Below are positions 60,347-64,000 of a stretch of 64,000 nt of DNA, one piece after another. A model generated the notes under the pieces. It made no database searches, was not told where the DNA came from, and saw only the letters and a list, made by a program, of their open reading frames with translations. Position 1 is the first letter of the stretch; each line of letters begins with the position of its first letter. Position numbers and translations under genes: made by a program. This DNA comes from Rhabdonatronobacter sediminivivens (GTDB taxonomy: Bacteria; Pseudomonadota; Alphaproteobacteria; Rhodobacterales; Rhodobacteraceae): contig NZ_JACBXS010000010.1 of NCBI RefSeq assembly GCF_013415485.1, positions 48,126-112,125 of the forward strand, written 5' to 3'.

Positions 60347-60349
60347 TCC

Positions 60350-61402
60350 ATGGCTTCCATTACGATGGACAACCTGTGCAAGGTCTATATCGGCGGCGTA
60401 AAGGCGGTGTCCGATGTCAATCTGGATATCGCCGATGGCGAGATGATCGTGCTGGTCGGCCCTTCGGGGTGTGGCAAGTCCACGCTCTTGCGCATGGTCG
60501 CGGGGCTGGAAACCATCAGCGACGGCACGCTCAAGATCGGCGACCGGGTGGTGAACAATCTGGAACCCGCCGACCGCGACATCGCCATGGTGTTCCAAAA
60601 CTACGCGCTTTACCCGCATATGACCGTGTTCAACAATCTGGCCTACGGGTTGAAGAACCGCGGCTTCAAGAAGGCCGAGATCGACCGCCGCGTGCGCGAG
60701 GCCGCCCAGATGCTGGAGATCGGCCAGTTTCTGGACCGCAAGCCGCGCCAGCTTTCGGGCGGGCAGCGCCAGCGGGTCGCCATGGGGCGTGCGCTGGTGC
60801 GCGAGCCTGCGGCCTTCCTGTTCGATGAACCGCTGTCGAACCTGGATGCGAAACTCCGCGTGCAGATGCGGGTGGAAATCCGGCAGTTGCAGAAACGGCT
60901 CCGCACCACCTCGCTTTATGTGACCCATGACCAGCTTGAGGCGCTGACCATGGCCGACCGGCTGGTGGTGCTCAACGCCGGGCGGATCGAACAGGTCGGC
61001 ACCCCGATGGAGCTCTATTCCCGCCCGGCCACCACCTTTGTCGCGGGGTTCATCGGCTCGCCTGCCATGAACATGCTGCCAGCGGAGTATCTGAAAACGC
61101 TGGTCTCGGCGGATGATCTGGCCCATCTGCCCCAATCCGCCGACCTGATCGGCATCCGCCCCGAGGATCTGTCGCTTGCCCCCCCGAAGGAGGGCGAAAT
61201 GGCGCTTACGGGCGAGCTGATGCTGCTGGAACCGGCCGGGGCGGAAAGCCATCTGCACCTGAAACTTGCAGGGTTGAAGGACATCTTCGTGGCGCGCCTG
61301 CCCCAGGTGCCCGATGTCAGCGAAGGCACGGCACTGACCTTCAGCCTGCGCCGCGATCAGCTTCACCCCTTTGACAGTGCCAGCGGCCAGCGCGTCGCCT
61401 GA
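60350..61402 (+). CDS. ugpC: Glycerol-3-phosphate ABC transporter ATPase
   Basis: A 350-residue ATPase that energises UgpAE. Walker A is GPSGCGKST (about residues 37-45), the Q-loop [22 protein letters not shown], the signature [16 protein letters not shown], Walker [16 protein letters not shown] and the H-loop [18 protein letters not shown]; the C-terminal TOBE/regulatory domain runs from about residue 240 ([18 protein letters not shown]). The length and domain order match the MalK/UgpC class. An AGACGGAGA stretch supports the ATG at 60350. Its end is 14 bp from ugpQ. Confidence 0.96.
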   Translation: MASITMDNLCKVYIGGVKAVSDVNLDIADGEMIVLVGPSGCGKSTLLRMVAGLETISDGTLKIGDRVVNNLEPADRDIAMVFQNYALYPHMTVFNNLAYGLKNRGFKKAEIDRRVREAAQMLEIGQFLDRKPRQLSGGQRQRVAMGRALVREPAAFLFDEPLSNLDAKLRVQMRVEIRQLQKRLRTTSLYVTHDQLEALTMADRLVVLNAGRIEQVGTPMELYSRPATTFVAGFIGSPAMNMLPAEYLKTLVSADDLAHLPQSADLIGIRPEDLSLAPPKEGEMALTGELMLLEPAGAESHLHLKLAGLKDIFVARLPQVPDVSEGTALTFSLRRDQLHPFDSASGQRVA

Positions 61403-61416
61403 CGGAGCACAGCTCG

Positions 61417-62322
61417 ATGACGAACCCCTTTCGCCGGCCAGCGGGCCGACCCATCATCTATGGCCATCGCGGTGCGCGCGGGGTTCTGCCGGAAAACACC
61501 ATGGCGGGGTTCGAATACCTGCGCCAGATCGGTATCGGGGCCGTTGAACTGGATGTGCAGAACGCCGCCGGGCGCGTTCCGGTTGTCATCCATGACCCGC
61601 TGATGCCTGCGCAACTGGCCCGCGACCCGGCAGGCAACTGGCTGTCCGATGCAGGGCCAAGGGTGATGGACCTGACCCTGGTGGAACTGCAGGGCTATGA
61701 TGTGGGGCGCCTGAACCCGCATCACAAGTATGGTGAAAACTACCCGGATCAGGCCCCCCGGGATGGCGCGCGCGTGCCCAGCCTGGATGAATTCGCGGCC
61801 TGGGCAAAGGCGGATCGCGGATTGATCGTCAATATCGAGATCAAGTCCTACGCCCATCGCGATGACCTGGCCAACCCCCCGGAAGTCCTTGTTGGCGATG
61901 CCCTCGCGGTTCTCCGGCGCCACGGGATTGCGGGGCAATGCGTCTTTTCCAGCTTTGACTGGCGTGTGCTGTCGGCCCTGCGGGCCACCGCCCCCGAGAT
62001 TGCCCGGGCCTATCTGACCTATGAGCAGCCCGGGCCCGAAAACATGATCCATGCGGGCTCTCCCTGGATGGACGGGCTGTCGCTGGCCGATCATGGCGAC
62101 AGTCTGCCCCGGCTGATCGCAGCGCAGGGCGGGAAATGCTGGAACGCGTATCGCCGGGACGTCACGCCAAAGCGTCTGGCTGAGGCCCATGACCTGGGCC
62201 TGGCGGTCAATGTCTGGACCGTCAATGACCGAGATGAGATGCAGGAGATGATCGACATGGGGGTGGACGGGGTCATCACCGATTACCCTGCAACCGCACT
62301 GGAACTGCTCGCCGCCAACTGA
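61417..62322 (+). CDS. ugpQ: Glycerophosphodiester phosphodiesterase
   Basis: A 301-residue cytoplasmic enzyme that splits imported glycerophosphodiesters into glycerol-3-phosphate and an alcohol. The GDPD motifs are IIYGHRGARGVLPENTMAGFEY near residue 15 (catalytic His-Arg), VELDVQ and VPVVIHDPLMP near 55 (second catalytic His); NIEIKSY and the C-terminal VNVWTVNDRDEMQEMIDMGVDGVITDYP complete the barrel. Following ugpBAEC by 14 bp, it supplies the last step of the phosphodiester-scavenging operon, useful when phosphate is low. Confidence 0.95.
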   Translation: MTNPFRRPAGRPIIYGHRGARGVLPENTMAGFEYLRQIGIGAVELDVQNAAGRVPVVIHDPLMPAQLARDPAGNWLSDAGPRVMDLTLVELQGYDVGRLNPHHKYGENYPDQAPRDGARVPSLDEFAAWAKADRGLIVNIEIKSYAHRDDLANPPEVLVGDALAVLRRHGIAGQCVFSSFDWRVLSALRATAPEIARAYLTYEQPGPENMIHAGSPWMDGLSLADHGDSLPRLIAAQGGKCWNAYRRDVTPKRLAEAHDLGLAVNVWTVNDRDEMQEMIDMGVDGVITDYPATALELLAAN

Positions 62323-62400
62323 GCCCTACCGCCAAGGGTTGAGCCTGAAGCGGGGCTTCGCTATGGCCACTGCCATCGCCGCAGTTGACCGGAGGCCCCG

Positions 62401-63009
62401 ATGAACCCCCCCCGCGCCTGGCAACGCATGCTTTCGGGGCGCAGACTGGACCTGCTGGACCCCACGCCGGTGGATATCGAGCTGGAGGACATCGCCCACG
62501 GGCTGGCCTTCGTTGCCCGCTGGAATGGCCAGACCCAGGGGGACTGGCCCTATTCCGTGGCCGAACATGCGCTGCTGGTTGAAGACCTCTTTGCCGCCCT
62601 GCAGCCCGGGGCGGAACCCCGCTGGCGGCTGGCAGCCCTTCTGCATGACGCGCCGGAATATGTGATCGGGGACATGATATCGCCGGTGAAGGCAGCGATC
62701 GGGCCGGGCTATGACGTGCTGGACAAGCGGCTGACGGCGGCGATCCACATCCGTTTTGGCCTGCCCGCGCAATTGCCGGACCGGATCAAACGGGCGATCA
62801 AGCGGGCGGACCGGATTTCGGCCTGGCTGGAAGCGGTGCAGATCGCCGGGTTTTCCGAGGCCGAGGCCAACCGCCTGTTTGGCCGCCCGGACCCGGCGCT
62901 GATTGCCCAACGCCGCATCGACCCCTCCCCGCCCGTCCAGACCCGGGCGGCGTTCATCCGACGGGTGGAGGCATTGCTGCAGGACGTTGATCAGGCCCGC
63001 CACCCGTAG
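62401..63009 (+). CDS. HD-domain phosphohydrolase
   Basis: A 202-residue protein with an HD domain: WPYSVAEHALLVEDLFAAL (metal-binding AEH near residue 58) and LAALLHDAPEYVIGDMISPVK (the HD pair near 79), giving the H...HD...D metal ligands; IKRADRISAWLEAVQIAGFSEAEA follows in the C-terminal helices. It resembles the YfbR/HDDC2-type nucleotidases, which act on nucleotide monophosphates. GGAGG lies eight bases before the ATG. It follows ugpQ by 78 bp. The downstream flank is an insertion-sequence region. Confidence 0.88.
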   Translation: MNPPRAWQRMLSGRRLDLLDPTPVDIELEDIAHGLAFVARWNGQTQGDWPYSVAEHALLVEDLFAALQPGAEPRWRLAALLHDAPEYVIGDMISPVKAAIGPGYDVLDKRLTAAIHIRFGLPAQLPDRIKRAIKRADRISAWLEAVQIAGFSEAEANRLFGRPDPALIAQRRIDPSPPVQTRAAFIRRVEALLQDVDQARHP

Positions 63010-63079
63010 AAAAACTAGGCTCAGGACCCATTGATTTTGATCTTGCTACGTGATTCACGTTCCGTAAGGAGACCGATCA

Positions 63080-63128
63080 ATGAGCAATCTTTTTTGGCTG
63101 ACGGACGCACACATGGAGCGTCTGAAAC
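63080..63128 (+). pseudogene. IS5-family transposase N-terminal fragment
   Basis: Only the first 16 codons remain (MSNLFWLTDAHMERLK), matching the start of IS5-group transposases of the MSDLFWLTDAQMxRL type, preceded by AAGGAGA. The reading frame is cut at 63129 by another element whose end begins GGCTCTGTTGCAC. A left terminus for this first element may lie near 63014-63030 (CTAGGCTCAGGACCCA), which is tentative. Confidence 0.7.
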
Positions 63129-63191
63129 GGCTCTGTTGCACAAATCCCGTGAGGGATTCATCTTGTGAATCCAGTGTGGTAGCTGGACGGC

Positions 63192-63873
63192 ATGAGCAGA
63201 CCCATCCCCCCGCCTACAAGACCAGGAACTGGCCGGCCTATAACGAAGCGCTCAAGCGCCGTGGCTCGCTTACGATCTGGTTTGATCCCGCCATGACCTG
63301 GGAGGCGACGCCGACCGGAAAGCGTGATCGCCAGCCCGACTACAGCGATGCAGCAATCCAGACCTGCCTTACGATGAAAGTGCTGTTCGGCATGGCGCTG
63401 AGGCAGACGACCGGGTTCGTCGAAAGCCTGCTGCGGCTGAGTGGGTTGGACTGGGTCGTGCCCAATTTCAGCACGCTCTCACGTCGGCAGAAGACCTTGC
63501 AGGTCAACATCCCGTATCGAGGATCAGACGGGCCGCTGCACCTGCTAATCGACAGCACAGGCATCAAGGTCGAGGGCGAAGGTGAATGGACAGAGGAGGG
63601 TCAGCAAACAGTCCGGGGGACTGTTTGCCCGACGATGGCGCAAGCACGGTGGCACCAAACGCCTTGTATGGCGCAAGATCCACGTTGGAATTGACGAGAA
63701 AACACTCGAAATCCGCGCTGCCGAGTTCACCACCAGCGACATAGGCGACGCGCCCATGCTGCCCGAACTGCTCGATCAGATCCCACCCGATCAGGAGATC
63801 GGCAGCGTCACCGCGGATGGCGCTTTCGACACTCGCAAATGCCATGATGTTATCGCCGCCCGCGGTGCTGCCT
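63192..63873 (+). pseudogene. IS903-like transposase, frameshifted and truncated
   Basis: Reading ATGAGCAGACCCATC at 63192 gives MSRPI, the usual start, but a run of six C at 63206-63211 (seven expected) shifts the frame, after which PPAYKTRNWPAYNEALKRR and LTMKVLFGMALRQTTGFVESLLRL follow. At 63590 the sequence leaves the family after GEGEW: 49 bases replace about 6, adding a palindrome and shifting the frame again; HGGTKRLVWRKIHVGIDEKT then resumes. Similarity ends at VIAARGAA near 63873, before the catalytic C-terminal part, so the protein cannot be functional. Confidence 0.75.
63604..63628. repeat. Perfect palindrome inserted in the transposase
   Basis: GCAAACAGTCC, GGG, GGACTGTTTGC: a perfect 11-bp inverted repeat with a three-base loop, inside the 49 bases that replace family sequence in the transposase. 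It reads through in the open frame as KQSGGLFAR. Its origin is unknown; it has the look of a mobile palindromic element. Confidence 0.6.
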
Positions 63874-63876
63874 ATA

Positions 63877-63997
63877 GCGCGACAATCTGGGTGAGAGGAG
63901 CGTGTCAATCAGGATGAGAATCTTTGGTCGCGACATCAGCGAGGATGGCGGGTTTGTGTGTCGCGGGCAAGGGGATTGTCGCCAGTGATTGTCGCGC
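63877..63997. repeat. Inverted and direct short repeats at the window end, possible IS terminus
   Basis: GCGCGACAATC (63877-63887) recurs inverted as GATTGTCGCGC (63987-63997), and GATTGTCGC occurs twice at 63974-63995. Multiple short repeats near an end are typical of IS21-type elements, and the sequence between has no similarity I recognise. The region is cut by the window boundary, so the call is speculative. Confidence 0.3.
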
Positions 63998-64000
63998 GGC

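Larger units (their letters stand above)
63129..63876 (+). mobile_element. IS5-family (IS903-like) insertion element, truncated, inside another IS
   Basis: Its left end GGCTCTGTTGCACAAAT (63129-63145) is the terminal inverted repeat of the IS903-like group of the IS5 family. A 7-bp hairpin GGATTCA-TCTTG-TGAATCC follows at 63154-63172. The transposase gene it carries is damaged (see the pseudogene at 63192). Its 3' end is missing: sequence similarity stops after ARGAA near 63873 and unrelated DNA follows. It sits within the fragment at 63080-63128. Confidence 0.7.

Overview
The window is high-GC DNA (about two thirds G+C by eye) from an alphaproteobacterium, most likely a member of the Rhodobacterales (Roseobacter/Paracoccus-like). 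The indications are a SAM-II riboswitch ahead of metZ, a zinc-ribbon gene divergent from ftsEX, a FolE2-type GTP cyclohydrolase, an L-carnitine dehydrogenase fused to a thioesterase, sulfoacetaldehyde acetyltransferase (Xsc), Hint-domain proteins, and IS5-family transposase fragments of types common in that order. I recognise no rRNA, tRNA or CRISPR array. Genes are tightly packed, many with ATGA or TGATG stop/start overlaps.

Layout. 1-8025: pgi (cut by the window edge); a methionine block (metR divergent from metF, with metZ behind a SAM-II riboswitch); folE2, accA, a small outer-membrane protein and a PPOX-fold protein. 8022-11308: plsC-ftsX-ftsE on the minus strand, divergent from a zinc-ribbon membrane protein. 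11523-18485: an aminotransferase divergent from a carnitine-to-betaine operon (BKACE, lipocalin lipoprotein, L-carnitine dehydrogenase/betainyl-CoA thioesterase, acyl-CoA dehydrogenase), then an MFS exporter. 18461-26701: mepA, CoA-binding protein, a Hint-domain protein behind an AT-rich leader, a DapA-family protein, a second acyl-CoA dehydrogenase, DUF1178, glutathionyl-hydroquinone reductase and a polytopic membrane protein.

26833-36444: ATP-dependent ligase plus ligase-associated exonuclease; a two-gene FtsX-type ABC exporter; an MhqO/MhqD-like pair; tandem crcB genes; a MITE-like 313-bp element; a glyoxylate reductase-type dehydrogenase. 36584-46856: SH3 protein; a coxE/xdhC/molybdopterin-binding maturation module without its enzyme; an atypical SDR; trpS; a rhomboid-fold protein lacking its catalytic residues; a 3-hydroxyisobutyrate dehydrogenase-like enzyme; a penicillin acylase. 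46921-55954: a DmdA-like GcvT-family protein with an Lrp regulator, two divergent ThDP enzymes (an acetolactate-synthase-like decarboxylase and Xsc), an IS110 remnant, a flavoprotein and a small HNH protein.

56116-63009: a LysR gene divergent from a complete ugpBAECQ glycerol-3-phosphate uptake operon with a candidate Pho box and a strong hairpin after ugpB, then an HD-domain protein. 63010-64000: an insertion-sequence graveyard (an IS5-type fragment interrupted by a second IS5-family element that itself carries a poly-C frameshift, an inserted palindrome and a truncated 3' end).

Two families of intergenic hairpin repeats stand out. One keeps a loop with a perfect G-quadruplex motif (GGGTGGGCGGGTGGG) while its long stem differs completely between copies. 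The other keeps its flanks and varies an inner hairpin. These, with the MITE-like element and the palindrome in the transposase, are the least explained structures here.
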